Source: Agromyces albus
GTDB lineage: Bacteria > Actinomycetota > Actinomycetes > Actinomycetales > Microbacteriaceae
Assembly: GCF_004134825.1 (NCBI RefSeq)
Contig: NZ_SDPN01000015.1
Location: forward strand, 1-64,000
Length of the DNA stretch: 64,000 nt
Direction: 5' to 3'
The notes beneath the pieces are model-generated. The model was given only the letters and a program-made list of their open reading frames with translations. It had not been told where the DNA came from and did no database searches. The position numbers and the translations under genes are program-made. Below are positions 34,936 to 43,268 of the stretch, in pieces; the stretch's first letter is position 1, and each line of letters opens with the position of its first letter.

Positions 34936-35612
34936 GCCTTCAGCGTCCAGGGCTTGCGGCGCACGAGCACGTGGCCGCGCCGCGAGGAGAGCCGGGTCCA
35001 TGGGCCCGTCTCGAAGAGCTTGACGGTGTCGTCGCCGAGGAACCCCAGGCTGTATGCGGCGAAGGCCGCACCGGTCGGCACGTACTCGAGCCCCTCGACG
35101 CCGCGCCCCCAGACCTCGGAGCGCACGCGCTGCACGAGCTGCTCTCCGGTGCCCGCCGGGATCGCCTGGGCGACCTCGTCGATACCGCGTCGGGCCGCCG
35201 TCTCGAGCGTCGCGGCATCCGTCTCGCCAAGGGGCCGCCAGCCTCCGCGCGGCGGCGAGATGCCCGCCCACGTGACCGTGTTCACCTCGGGCGGTCGCGA
35301 CATCGACACCGGGCGCGACTCGTCGTCTTCGCCGATCTCGGCGCGCGCACGCACGATGCGGTCGACGAGGGAGCGCATCGGCACGACCGAGTCGAACTCC
35401 TCGTCGTCGGCGAGCGCGAAGGTGCGCAGGCCGAGCACCGTGGGACTCTCGTCGAGGATCCCGCGCGGATAGAGGATCGCGGTGTACACCGCGAGGATGC
35501 CGGAACCGGCGATAAGGCGCACCGAACCGTCTTCGACGCGGCCTGCGCGTTGAAGATAGGTGTGCAGGTCGCCGAGTGAAAGGCTGTCCGCGAGCGTGAG
35601 TTGTTGAACCAT
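34932..35612 (-). CDS. Conserved hypothetical protein
   Basis: 226 residues, soluble, with an N-terminal amphipathic region 'LTLADSLSLGDLHTYLQRAGRVEDGSVRLIAGSGILAVYTAILYPRG' and a second half rich in Gly/Trp/Arg (WAGISPPRGGWRPLG...). The opening resembles conserved actinobacterial hypothetical proteins that I cannot name. An AGGAG abuts the ATG directly, which is too close to act as a Shine-Dalgarno sequence. A TAGTTT box 9 nt upstream suggests a nearly leaderless mRNA. Divergent from tesB with a shared -10 region. Confidence 0.8.
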   Translation of the reverse strand: MVQQLTLADSLSLGDLHTYLQRAGRVEDGSVRLIAGSGILAVYTAILYPRGILDESPTVLGLRTFALADDEEFDSVVPMRSLVDRIVRARAEIGEDDESRPVSMSRPPEVNTVTWAGISPPRGGWRPLGETDAATLETAARRGIDEVAQAIPAGTGEQLVQRVRSEVWGRGVEGLEYVPTGAAFAAYSLGFLGDDTVKLFETGPWTRLSSRRGHVLVRRKPWTLKA

Positions 35613-35620
35613 CTCCTGTC

Positions 35621-35627
35621 TAAACTA
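35621..35627. promoter_or_regulatory. Symmetric TAnnnTA box shared by divergent tesB and hypothetical gene
   Basis: TAAACTA reads as TAAACT on the + strand (for tesB, leader about 70 nt) and TAGTTT on the - strand (for the gene starting at 35612). The two -10 elements overlap by five positions. Confidence 0.45.
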
Positions 35628-35705
35628 CCAAGGTGCGCCGCCGCCACCGGCGACCCGCGCTCCGCCGGCGATCGGGCGGCCCCTGCCAACCGACACGGAG
35701 GAACG

Positions 35706-36587
35706 ATGACCAGCCCCATCGACGGCCTGCTGAGCACCCTGCACCTCACCGACACCGGCGCTCGCACCACCGAAGACATCTTCACCGGGCCGTCGCAATG
35801 GATGCCGCTCGGGCGTGTCTTCGGCGGGCAGGTGCTCGCGCAGTCGCTCGTCGCCGCCATGCACACGGTGCCCAGCGACCGTGCGATCCACTCGATGCAC
35901 GGGTACTTCCTGCGACCGGGCGATGTGCAGCATCCGATCACCTTCTCGGTCGACCGCATCCACGACGGACGGTCCTTCTCGACTCGCCGCACACAGGCCT
36001 TCCAGCACGGCGTGCCCATCCTCTCGCTCATCGCCTCGTTCCAAGACGGCGACGAGGGCATCGAGCATCAGGTCGACATGCCCGACGACATTCCCGACCC
36101 CGAGAGCCTGCCGTCGACCGCCGACGTGCTCGGCGGCATCGACCACGACGCCGCGCGCTACTGGTCGAACGATCGGGCGTTCGACGTGCGGCACATCCCC
36201 TCGCCGATCTACCTCTCAGTCGAGGGTGAGCGGATGCCGCGGCAGGCCGTGTGGATGAAGGCCTTCGGTCGTCTCTCCGACGATCCGAAGCAGCATCGCG
36301 CCGCGCTCGCCTACGCGAGCGACTACTCGATCCTCGAGCCCGTGCTGCGCGCACATGGCGTGCCGTGGGCGACTCCGGGGCTCAAGGTCGCGAGCCTCGA
36401 CCACGCGATGTGGTGGCACCGCGACGCGCGCGTCGACGAGTGGCTGCTGTTCGTGCAGGAATCGCCCTCCGCCAGTGGCGGGCGCGGCCTCTCCCTCGGC
36501 CGCATCTACACGCGGCAGGGCGTGCTCATCGCGAGCGTCGCCCAAGAGGGCATGGTGCGCGTGCCGGGTTTCGATGCATTCGACTGA
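35706..36587 (+). CDS. tesB: Acyl-CoA thioesterase II
   Basis: 293 residues with the double hot-dog TesB layout: 'RVFGGQVLAQSLVAAMHTV', 'HSMHGYFLRPGDVQHPITFSVDRIHDGRSFSTRRTQAFQ' in the first hot-dog and 'ASLDHAMWWHRDARVDEWLLFVQESPSASGGRGLSLGRIY' in the second. Catalytic Asp/Ser-Thr/Gln positions fall in these blocks. It hydrolyses medium- to long-chain acyl-CoA. The ATG at 35706 has GGAGG upstream. Confidence 0.95.
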   Translation: MTSPIDGLLSTLHLTDTGARTTEDIFTGPSQWMPLGRVFGGQVLAQSLVAAMHTVPSDRAIHSMHGYFLRPGDVQHPITFSVDRIHDGRSFSTRRTQAFQHGVPILSLIASFQDGDEGIEHQVDMPDDIPDPESLPSTADVLGGIDHDAARYWSNDRAFDVRHIPSPIYLSVEGERMPRQAVWMKAFGRLSDDPKQHRAALAYASDYSILEPVLRAHGVPWATPGLKVASLDHAMWWHRDARVDEWLLFVQESPSASGGRGLSLGRIYTRQGVLIASVAQEGMVRVPGFDAFD

Positions 36588-36688
36588 ATAAATCCTGTGG
36601 GATTCCGCATGTGCTCGCTCGGATAGCCCACAATTGGGGCATTGGGCGCGCACACTGCGCGAGCGACTCCAGCGAAGGAGTTCCTGCG

Positions 36689-37186
36689 ATGACCGATCCC
36701 ACCGACATCACGAGGCGCACCGCACTGACCATCGGGTCGGTCGGCGCGATCGGGGGTGCACTCGCACTCGCCGCGTGCTCGACGGATGCCCCCGATGGCG
36801 CGCCCACCGCGACGACGACGCCCACTCCCCCGCCCACGGTCACCGACGAGGCGCCCGTGGAACCGACCACTGCGCCCGACGCGCCGCCTGCCGGCGGTGA
36901 TGTCGCCGCTCTCGCGGATGTGCCGGTCGGCGGTAGCATCGATGCGATCATCGATGGAGAGAAGGCGCTCCTCGCGCAGCCGACCGCAGGCCAGGTCGTC
37001 GCGTTCAGCGCGATCTGCACGCACCAGAAGTGCACGGTCGCCGCGGCCGGCGCGGAGTTCCATTGCCCGTGCCACGGTTCGATGTTCGACGCGGCGACGG
37101 GCGACGTGATCCAAGGCCCCGCCCTCGAACCGCTCTCACCCATCGCCGTCGCCGTCGCGGGCGACCGGATCGTCGCGGCGTCCTGA
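36689..37186 (+). CDS. Rieske iron-sulfur lipoprotein
   Basis: 165 residues. A twin-Arg N-terminus (ITRRTALTIG) combined with a lipobox LAAC gives lipidated Cys30, so it is probably Tat-exported and then lipid-anchored. A Pro/Thr-rich linker of about 40 residues leads to the Rieske domain with ligands Cys110, His112, Cys126 and His129. The pair Cys115/Cys128 (CTHQKC...CPCHGS) could form the stabilising disulfide. It should pass single electrons at the outer face of the membrane. The next gene begins 2 nt later and encodes a small polytopic membrane protein, probably its partner. Confidence 0.94.
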   Translation: MTDPTDITRRTALTIGSVGAIGGALALAACSTDAPDGAPTATTTPTPPPTVTDEAPVEPTTAPDAPPAGGDVAALADVPVGGSIDAIIDGEKALLAQPTAGQVVAFSAICTHQKCTVAAAGAEFHCPCHGSMFDAATGDVIQGPALEPLSPIAVAVAGDRIVAAS

Positions 37187-37188
37187 CC

Positions 37189-37719
37189 ATGGGCGACTTC
37201 GACTACACCTTCGCGGGTCTGCCGCTGCACGTGCTCCTCGTGCATTTCCTCATCGTGGCGACGCCGCTCACTGCTCTCGCCCTCGTGCTCATCGCGGCGT
37301 GGCCGGCGGCGCGACGCGTGCTCTGGCTTCCGGTGCTCCTGGCCGCGGCCGCCCTCCTCCCCTTCGGTCTCTTCACGATTGAGGCGGGCAAGTGGCTCGA
37401 GCAAAGAGTGCCGCCGGCGCCGCTCATCCAACAGCACACGGCGCAGGGTGAGGACATCGTGCCGTGGCTCATCACGATCCTCGTGCTCGCCGGGGTGGCC
37501 GCTGCGTGGGCGGTGGTGGAGCTGGTCGTCGCCCGGCGCGCAACGCAGCCTCAGCATGTGGTGCTCGGCAGGGGCATCCGGACCGCGGTGGGTGCTCTGC
37601 TCACCGTTGGGGCGATCGCGGTCGCCGCGGGCTCGACGTGGACGCTCGTGCAGATCGGTGAGGCCGGAAGCCGGGCCGTGTGGGAGGGGTCGTTCAGCGA
37701 CGAACCGCTCGAGCAGTGA
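37189..37719 (+). CDS. DUF2231-type membrane protein
   Basis: 176 residues with four hydrophobic helices (about 10-40, 45-65, 88-115, 135-160). The N-terminal 'GLPLHVLLVHFLIVATPLTALALVL' matches the DUF2231 opening, which carries conserved His residues within or at the edge of helix 1. These His, plus His85 (LIQQHTAQG), could ligate heme (inference). The gene starts 2 nt after the Rieske gene, so the pair is almost certainly co-translated. In some actinobacteria the two domains are fused in one protein, as far as I recall. Confidence 0.88.
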   Translation: MGDFDYTFAGLPLHVLLVHFLIVATPLTALALVLIAAWPAARRVLWLPVLLAAAALLPFGLFTIEAGKWLEQRVPPAPLIQQHTAQGEDIVPWLITILVLAGVAAAWAVVELVVARRATQPQHVVLGRGIRTAVGALLTVGAIAVAAGSTWTLVQIGEAGSRAVWEGSFSDEPLEQ

Positions 37720-37722
37720 TGC

Positions 37723-38199
37723 TCAGCGTCGGCGGAACTCGATCGGCTCGCCGAGGTAGGGCTGCCACGCCGCGCGCTCACGGTCGTCGATGCGCCGCGG
37801 ACGCTCGGTGGCGGCGTCGACGAGCACGATCGTCGTGACGGCCCGCGTGTAGAGCACCCGGGGGGAGTTGCCGTCGGGCGAGTACACCTCGTAGCAGACG
37901 TCGAGGCTCGCACCGCCCATGTGGCCGATCCAGAGCTCGATGTCGACCGGTTGGCGCTGGTATGGGATCGGCGCGAGGTACTCGACCTCCTGCCGGGCGA
38001 TGAGCGTGATCGTGTTCGCGCCCGGCGTCGCGTCGAGCACCGCGGTGCTCGCGCCGACCGCGTGCTCCGACGTGTCGTCGCTGATCCAGAAGGCCTGGAT
38101 GCGGGCCTCTTCGAGCAGGCTCAGCATGCGCGCGTTGTTCACGTGCCCGTACGCATCGAGATCGGACCACCGCAATGGTGTGGGCACATGCAGGCGCAT
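37723..38199 (-). CDS. Hot-dog fold acyl-CoA thioesterase (4HBT type)
   Basis: 158 residues. 'RWSDLDAYGHVNNARMLSLLEEARIQAF' carries the catalytic Asp and the D-x-x-x-H-V-N-N motif of 4-hydroxybenzoyl-CoA thioesterase-like enzymes. 'RQEVEYLAPIPYQRQPVDIELWIGHMGG' follows in the second half. It hydrolyses short or aromatic acyl-CoA. Its start lies 1 nt after the ettA stop, so it is co-transcribed with ettA. Confidence 0.92.
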   Translation of the reverse strand: MRLHVPTPLRWSDLDAYGHVNNARMLSLLEEARIQAFWISDDTSEHAVGASTAVLDATPGANTITLIARQEVEYLAPIPYQRQPVDIELWIGHMGGASLDVCYEVYSPDGNSPRVLYTRAVTTIVLVDAATERPRRIDDRERAAWQPYLGEPIEFRRR

Positions 38200-38200
38200 G

Positions 38201-39883
38201 TCAGTCCCTGGTGAGCTTGCGGTACGCCGACCGGTGCGGCTTCGCCGCGTCGGGGCCGAGACGCTCGATCTTGTTCGCCTCGTACGACTCGAAGTTGCCC
38301 TCGAACCAATACCAGTTCGACGGGTCGTCGTCGGTGCCCTCGTAGGAGAGGATGTGCGTCGCGATGCGGTCGAGGAACCACCGGTCGTGGGTGATGACCA
38401 CGGCGCAGCCGGGGAACTCGAGCAGCGCGTTCTCGAGGCTCGACAGCGTCTCGACGTCGAGGTCGTTCGTGGGCTCGTCGAGCAGCAGCAGGTTGCCGCC
38501 CTGCTTCAGGGTGAGCGCGAGGTTCAGGCGGTTGCGCTCACCGCCCGAGAGCACGCCGGCCGGCTTCTGCTGGTCGGGTCCCTTGAAGCCGAACGTCGAC
38601 ACGTAGGCACGCGACGGCACCTCGGTCTTGCCGACCTGGATGTAGTCGAGGCCGTCGGAGACGACCTCCCACAGGGTCTTCTTCGGATCGATGCCGCCGC
38701 GGCTCTGGTCGACGTAGGAGATCTTCACCGTCTCGCCGACCTTGAGCTTGCCGTCGTCGAGCGGCTCGAGACCCACGATCGTCTTGAACAACGTGGTCTT
38801 GCCGACGCCGTTCGGCCCGATGATGCCGACGATGCCGTTGCGCGGCAACGAGAAGCTCAGGTTGTCGATGAGCACTCGCTCGCCGAAGCCCTTCTCGAGG
38901 TTCTTCGCCTCGAGCACGATGTCGCCGAGACGCGGGCCCGGCGGAATCTGGATCTCCTCGAAGTCGAGCTTCTTCGTGCGATCGGCCTCGGCCGCCATCT
39001 CCTCGTATCGCGCGAGACGGGCCTTGGACTTGGCCTGGCGGCCCTTGGCATTCGAGCGCACCCAGTCGAGCTCTGCGGAGAGGCGTTTGGCGAGCTTCGC
39101 GTCCTTCTTGCCCTGGACCTCGAGCCGCTCGTGCTTCTTCTCGAGATAGGTGGAGTAGTTGCCCTCGTAGGGGTAGAGGCGACCGCGGTCGACCTCGCAG
39201 ATCCACTCGGCGACGTGATCGAGGAAGTACCGGTCGTGGGTGACGGCGAGCACGGCGCCGGGGTACTTCGCGAGGTGCTGCTCGAGCCAGAGCACGCTCT
39301 CGGCGTCGAGGTGGTTCGTGGGCTCGTCGAGGAGCAGGAGGTCGGGCTTCTGCAGCAGGAGCTGGCAGAGCGCCACGCGACGCTTCTCGCCGCCGGAGAG
39401 CACGGCGACGAGCTCGTCGCCGGGCGGGCAGCGGAGCGCGTCCATCGCCTGCTCGAGCTGTGAGTCGAGATCCCACGCGTCGGCGTGGTCGATCTCCTCT
39501 TGCAGGACGCCCATCTCGGCGAGCAGCGCGTCGAAGTCGGCGTCGGGATCGGCCATCGCGAGTGAGATCTCGTTGAACCGGTCGAGCTTCGCCTTGATCG
39601 GACCGACGCCCTCCTGCACGTTCTCGAGCACGGTCTTCGTCTCGTCGAGCACGGGCTCCTGCATGAGGATGCCCACCGAGTAGCCGGGGGTGAGCTTCGC
39701 CTCGCCGTTGGACGGCTGGTCGAGCCCCGCCATGATCTTCAGGATCGTGGACTTACCGGCACCGTTCGGGCCCAGGACGCCGATCTTCGCTCCGGGCAGG
39801 AACGCCATCGTCACGTCGTCGAGAATGACCTTGTCGCCGACCGCTTTGCGGGCGCGCACCATCGAGTAAATGTAATCCGCCAT
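38201..39883 (-). CDS. ettA: Energy-dependent translational throttle ABC-F ATPase
   Basis: 560 residues with two ABC domains and no membrane part. Domain 1: GPNGAGKS at about 38-45, LSGGEKRRVAL, LLDEPTNHLD. Domain 2: GPNGVGKT, LSGGERNRLNLAL, LLDEPTNDLD. The interdomain linker region 'YEGNYSTYLEKKHERLEVQGKKDAKLAKRLSAELDWVR' and the arm insertion in domain 1 fit EttA. It binds the ribosomal E site and gates translation elongation in response to the ATP/ADP ratio. The C-terminus 'SAYRKLTRD' is typical. The start is preceded by a TAGACT box embedded in a duplicated piece of the upstream gene. Confidence 0.96.
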   Translation of the reverse strand: MADYIYSMVRARKAVGDKVILDDVTMAFLPGAKIGVLGPNGAGKSTILKIMAGLDQPSNGEAKLTPGYSVGILMQEPVLDETKTVLENVQEGVGPIKAKLDRFNEISLAMADPDADFDALLAEMGVLQEEIDHADAWDLDSQLEQAMDALRCPPGDELVAVLSGGEKRRVALCQLLLQKPDLLLLDEPTNHLDAESVLWLEQHLAKYPGAVLAVTHDRYFLDHVAEWICEVDRGRLYPYEGNYSTYLEKKHERLEVQGKKDAKLAKRLSAELDWVRSNAKGRQAKSKARLARYEEMAAEADRTKKLDFEEIQIPPGPRLGDIVLEAKNLEKGFGERVLIDNLSFSLPRNGIVGIIGPNGVGKTTLFKTIVGLEPLDDGKLKVGETVKISYVDQSRGGIDPKKTLWEVVSDGLDYIQVGKTEVPSRAYVSTFGFKGPDQQKPAGVLSGGERNRLNLALTLKQGGNLLLLDEPTNDLDVETLSSLENALLEFPGCAVVITHDRWFLDRIATHILSYEGTDDDPSNWYWFEGNFESYEANKIERLGPDAAKPHRSAYRKLTRD

Positions 39884-39885
39884 AT

Positions 39886-39962
39886 CGCCTACCAGTCTAT
39901 GGGGATCACGTGAGCGACCCGTCCAGACGTAAGGTCGACGATCCGCCTACCAGTCGATGGGG
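39886..39962 (-). repeat. 19-nt direct repeat: duplicated 3' end of the DUF6993-type gene
   Basis: The copies at 39886-39904 and 39944-39962 (58-nt period) differ by one base. The right copy is the end of the coding sequence (stop included). The left copy lies in the gap before ettA, where the single change creates TAGACT. Confidence 0.85.
39894..39899 (-). promoter_or_regulatory. -10 box TAGACT of ettA
   Basis: TAGACT ends 10 nt before the ettA ATG, implying a leader of only a few bases. It exists because copy A of the duplicated gene tail has A where copy B has C. Confidence 0.45.
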
Positions 39963-40435
39963 CGCGTCTGGCCGACGAGACAGGTGCCCGTGCCGAGCAC
40001 CGGGCGTACCACGCCGTGGTAGCCGCCCGATTTCGGCCCGTACTGGCCCACGAGGCATTCGCCTTGGAAGAGCACCGAGAATTGCACCGAATCGGCTTGC
40101 AGGTCGACGGTGGTGCGATCGGCCGTGACTTGCATCTGCGACTTGTCGAACCCGGCGGCGACCAGGGCGTCGATGAAGTCACGACCGCCGGCCCCAGGGT
40201 TCGCTGCGACGACGGCGATGCCCACCGAATCGAAGAAACCGAGGTTCTCGGATGCCGAGAGTTCGGGCCGCAGCGCCGGTGGTGCACTCGGCTCGGGGCG
40301 GGGAGACGCAGACGGCGCCGTCGTCGTGGGCGTGGGCGTCGGGTCGGGCGCCTGCGTCGTGCACCCGGCAACACCGAAGATGATCGCGACTCCGGCCATC
40401 GCCAGAGTCGCGGTTATGCCGATTCGCCGAGCCAT
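39947..40435 (-). CDS. DUF6993-like lipoprotein
   Basis: 162 residues. A signal peptide with lipobox VAGC gives lipidated Cys25. A Pro/Thr/Ser-rich spacer (about 30-60) leads to a compact domain 'FFDSVGIAVVAANPGAGGRDFIDALVAAGFDKSQMQVTADRTTVDLQADSVQFSVL'. The end holds an internal repeat: ECLVGQ and, 27 residues later, TCLVGQ, whose two Cys may form a disulfide outside the cell. This resembles the uncharacterised DUF6993 lipoproteins of Microbacteriaceae. The function is unknown. A TAGACT box at 40473-40478 and AAGGGG precede the start. Confidence 0.85.
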   Translation of the reverse strand: MARRIGITATLAMAGVAIIFGVAGCTTQAPDPTPTPTTTAPSASPRPEPSAPPALRPELSASENLGFFDSVGIAVVAANPGAGGRDFIDALVAAGFDKSQMQVTADRTTVDLQADSVQFSVLFQGECLVGQYGPKSGGYHGVVRPVLGTGTCLVGQTRPIDW

Positions 40436-40472
40436 TGTTCCCCTTGTCCGGCGGTGGCGACCGCCCGAGCAG

Positions 40473-40478
40473 AGTCTA
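40473..40478 (-). promoter_or_regulatory. -10 box TAGACT of the DUF6993-type gene
   Basis: TAGACT gives a leader of about 30 nt with an AAGGGGAAC Shine-Dalgarno sequence before the ATG at 40435. Confidence 0.45.
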
Positions 40479-40522
40479 TGCGGTGTGCTCGACCTGCGCC
40501 CGGGCGGCCGCGCCGAGCGCGA

Positions 40523-41077
40523 TCAGGAGGCGACTCCTGCGGATTCGAGCTCGCCGGCGGGCTCGAACGGCTCGAGCGCCGCGGCTGCATCGGTCGCCGC
40601 CTCCTCGCCGGCCGCGTCGGCATCCGGCTCCGCAGCGGTTCCGGCCACGCCGGGCCATGCACTTCCATCGCCCGCGGCTGCGCCGGCGCGCTCGTCGTCG
40701 CCCCCTTCGGAGGCACGCGCGAGCCGCACCTTGGTGAACGTCGAGACACCCCACGTGAGGTCGTGACCGATCGCGTCGGCTTCGATCTCGACGGCGGTGC
40801 CCGACTTCTCGCCCGTCTCCCAGGCGCGCAGCCGCAAGCGCCCGTGCACGACCACGCGCTCGCCGCGAACGATCGAGGTGCTCGCGTTGAAGGCGAGCTG
40901 GCGGAACGCCGAGACCGTGTACCAATTGGTCTCGCCGTCTTCCCACGTGCCCTTGCTGCGGTCGAAGTAGCGCCGGGTCGACGCAAGGCGGAAGGACGTG
41001 ATCGCGAGCCCCTGGCTCGTGACGTGGTGCTTCGGGTCGCTTCCCACGACTCCGGTGACGGTGATGGTGTCGGTCAT
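40523..41077 (-). CDS. Single-stranded DNA-binding protein (Ssb-type OB fold)
   Basis: 184 residues. The N-terminal 110 residues form an OB fold ('ITVTGVVGSDPKHHVTSQGLAITSFRLASTRRY...', 'NWYTVSAFRQLAFNASTSIVRGERVVVHGRLRLRAWE'). The C-terminal half is acidic and Ala-rich but does not end in the DDDIPF-type tip of the main replicative SSB (it ends ESAGVAS). It is therefore probably a second, accessory SSB. The ATG at 41077 is 5 nt from GAGGAG, and an in-frame GTG two codons upstream has no room for an RBS. Confidence 0.9.
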   Translation of the reverse strand: MTDTITVTGVVGSDPKHHVTSQGLAITSFRLASTRRYFDRSKGTWEDGETNWYTVSAFRQLAFNASTSIVRGERVVVHGRLRLRAWETGEKSGTAVEIEADAIGHDLTWGVSTFTKVRLARASEGGDDERAGAAAGDGSAWPGVAGTAAEPDADAAGEEAATDAAAALEPFEPAGELESAGVAS

Positions 41078-41258
41078 GTGCACTCCTCGGTTCGACGCCG
41101 GCGGAATCGACGGCTCGCGGCATCCGGGGCGCCCTCGTGCCGGACGACGCCCCGGACCCGCGTCGCACCAGCATCACGCGCAGGCCGCAGCGCCGGACGC
41201 GATCGAGGGCTCTCGTGCACACGCGGTCGCTCGGCGGCGCTGTGGAGGAGAAGTGAGG

Positions 41259-41783
<525 letters not shown>

Positions 41784-41788
41784 CGCTC

Positions 41789-41795
41789 TAGAGTA
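41789..41795. promoter_or_regulatory. Symmetric TAnnnTA box: bidirectional leaderless promoter for msrA and the aldo/keto reductase
   Basis: TAGAGTA gives TAGAGT on the + strand, 6 nt before ATG 41801, and TACTCT on the - strand, 6 nt before ATG 41783. Both genes would start at the first base of their mRNA and share five base pairs of -10 element. Confidence 0.6.
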
Positions 41796-41800
41796 TCTGG

Positions 41801-42808
41801 ATGACCTATGTCGCCTCCCCCGAACGGTACGAACGGATGCGGTACAACCGCGTCGGACAAAGCGGCCTGAAGCTGCCGGCGCTCTCGCTCGGCCTATGGC
41901 ACAACTTCGGCCACGACCGACCGCTCGACACGCAGCGCGCGATCGTGCAGCGCGCCTTCGACCTCGGCATCACGCACTTCGACCTCGCGAACAACTACGG
42001 GCCGCCCGCCGGAAGCGCCGAGGAGAACTTCGGGCGCATCCTCGCGAGCGATCTCGCGCCCTACCGTGACGAGCTCATCATCTCGTCGAAGGCCGGGTAC
42101 GACATGTGGCCGGGTCCGTACGGCGACTTCGGCTCGCGCAAGTACCTGCTCGCGTCGCTCGACCAGAGCCTCGGCCGGCTCGGGCTCGAGTATGTCGACA
42201 TCTTCTACTCGCACAGGCCCGACCCCGAGACGCCCATCGAGGAGACCATGGGCGCCCTCGCGACCGCGGTGCGCCAGGGCAAGGCCCTCTACGTCGGCAT
42301 CTCGAACTACTCCCCCGACCAGACCCGTGCGGCGGCGGCAGCCCTCGAGGCCGAAGGGGTTCCGCTGCTCATCCACCAGCCGCGCTACTCGATGTTCGAC
42401 CGGCACGTCGAAGACGGCCTCTTCCCGGCACTCGAGGAGGTCGGCGCGGCGAGCATCGTGTTCTCACCGCTCGCGCAGGGGCTCCTCACCGATCGGTACC
42501 TCGCGGGCGAGGTGCCCTCCGGCTCACGAGCGGCGACGAGCCGATTCCTCTCGGCCGACCGCATCAGCTCGGAGTACCTCGAGCTCGCTCGAGCGCTCGA
42601 CGGCGTCGCGCGCGAGCGTGGGCAGACCCTCGCACAGCTCGCCCTCAACTGGGTGCTCCGGCAGCCGCTCGTCGCGAGCGCGATCATCGGCGCCTCGAGC
42701 GTCGACCAGCTCGAGCAGAACGTCGCCGCCCTCGACGCTCCGCCCCTCACCGAAGAGGAGATCGCCCGCATCGAGCCGCACGCGGTGCACGGCACGGCGA
42801 TCGGCTGA
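41801..42808 (+). CDS. Aldo/keto reductase, YghZ/L-glyceraldehyde-3-phosphate reductase type
   Basis: 335 residues of an (alpha/beta)8 barrel. The catalytic tetrad can be placed: Asp in 'HFDLANNYGPP', Tyr in the same block, Lys in 'IISSKAGYDMWPGPYGDFGS', and His in 'IFYSHRPDPETP'. The NADPH-binding C-terminal region is 'ASAIIGASSVDQLEQNVAAL'. The GPYGDFGSRKYL loop marks the YghZ/MgrA subgroup, which reduces L-glyceraldehyde-3-phosphate or methylglyoxal. Its adjacency to msrA suggests a carbonyl/oxidative stress pair (inference). Confidence 0.93.
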   Translation: MTYVASPERYERMRYNRVGQSGLKLPALSLGLWHNFGHDRPLDTQRAIVQRAFDLGITHFDLANNYGPPAGSAEENFGRILASDLAPYRDELIISSKAGYDMWPGPYGDFGSRKYLLASLDQSLGRLGLEYVDIFYSHRPDPETPIEETMGALATAVRQGKALYVGISNYSPDQTRAAAAALEAEGVPLLIHQPRYSMFDRHVEDGLFPALEEVGAASIVFSPLAQGLLTDRYLAGEVPSGSRAATSRFLSADRISSEYLELARALDGVARERGQTLAQLALNWVLRQPLVASAIIGASSVDQLEQNVAALDAPPLTEEEIARIEPHAVHGTAIG

Positions 42809-42940
42809 ACGGGCTTCACTTCCGCATCGCGGCGCTGCGCTCGGCGTGGTCGGCTCGCTACGAAAGCGGCGGGCGGATGTCGGTGGGCACCCATACTCTC
42901 GTGGCACACCCGCAGGGCCGGCTGCGCCGAGAGGAGCGAC

Positions 42941-43195
42941 ATGTCCGTCATCACCCTCGCGCGACCTCGCGAGCCGTTCCCCATCGACCTGCCCGGACTC
43001 CTGATCTCACCAGCAGGCCCCGGGCTCTGGCGCGTCGCCAAGCCTGAGGGAACAGTGCTCGGGCACATCGAGCGCCGCGATTCCGGTGGCGGTGTCGAGC
43101 GCTACCGTGCGAGACGCCTCCTGCCCGGCGCCATCCGCTCGATGGATCTCGGTGAATTCTGGTCTCCCCGCGACGCCGCCGAGTGTTTCCGGTGA
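42941..43195 (+). CDS. Small conserved hypothetical protein
   Basis: 84 residues: a basic opening 'MSVITLARPREPFPIDLPGLLISPAGPGLWRVAKPEG', then 'VLGHIERRDSGGGVERYRARRLLPGAIRSMDLGEFWSPRDAAECFR'. A beta-rich fold is plausible. GAGGAG precedes the ATG at a good distance and coding quality is good, so the gene is credible. No family is recognised. The strand pattern resembles small helper proteins of DNA processing, but that is not evidence. Confidence 0.72.
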   Translation: MSVITLARPREPFPIDLPGLLISPAGPGLWRVAKPEGTVLGHIERRDSGGGVERYRARRLLPGAIRSMDLGEFWSPRDAAECFR

Positions 43196-43256
43196 CGCTG
43201 TGAACTCGAAACGGGGCGCGCCGCGGCGGCTCGGGTTGCCCGCGCCGAGCGCGGGA

Positions 43257-43262
43257 TAACCT
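43257..43262 (+). promoter_or_regulatory. -10 box TAACCT, leaderless membrane-anchored protein gene
   Basis: TAACCT is separated from the ATG at 43269 by ACGGCC (6 nt). Confidence 0.45.
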
Positions 43263-43268
43263 ACGGCC

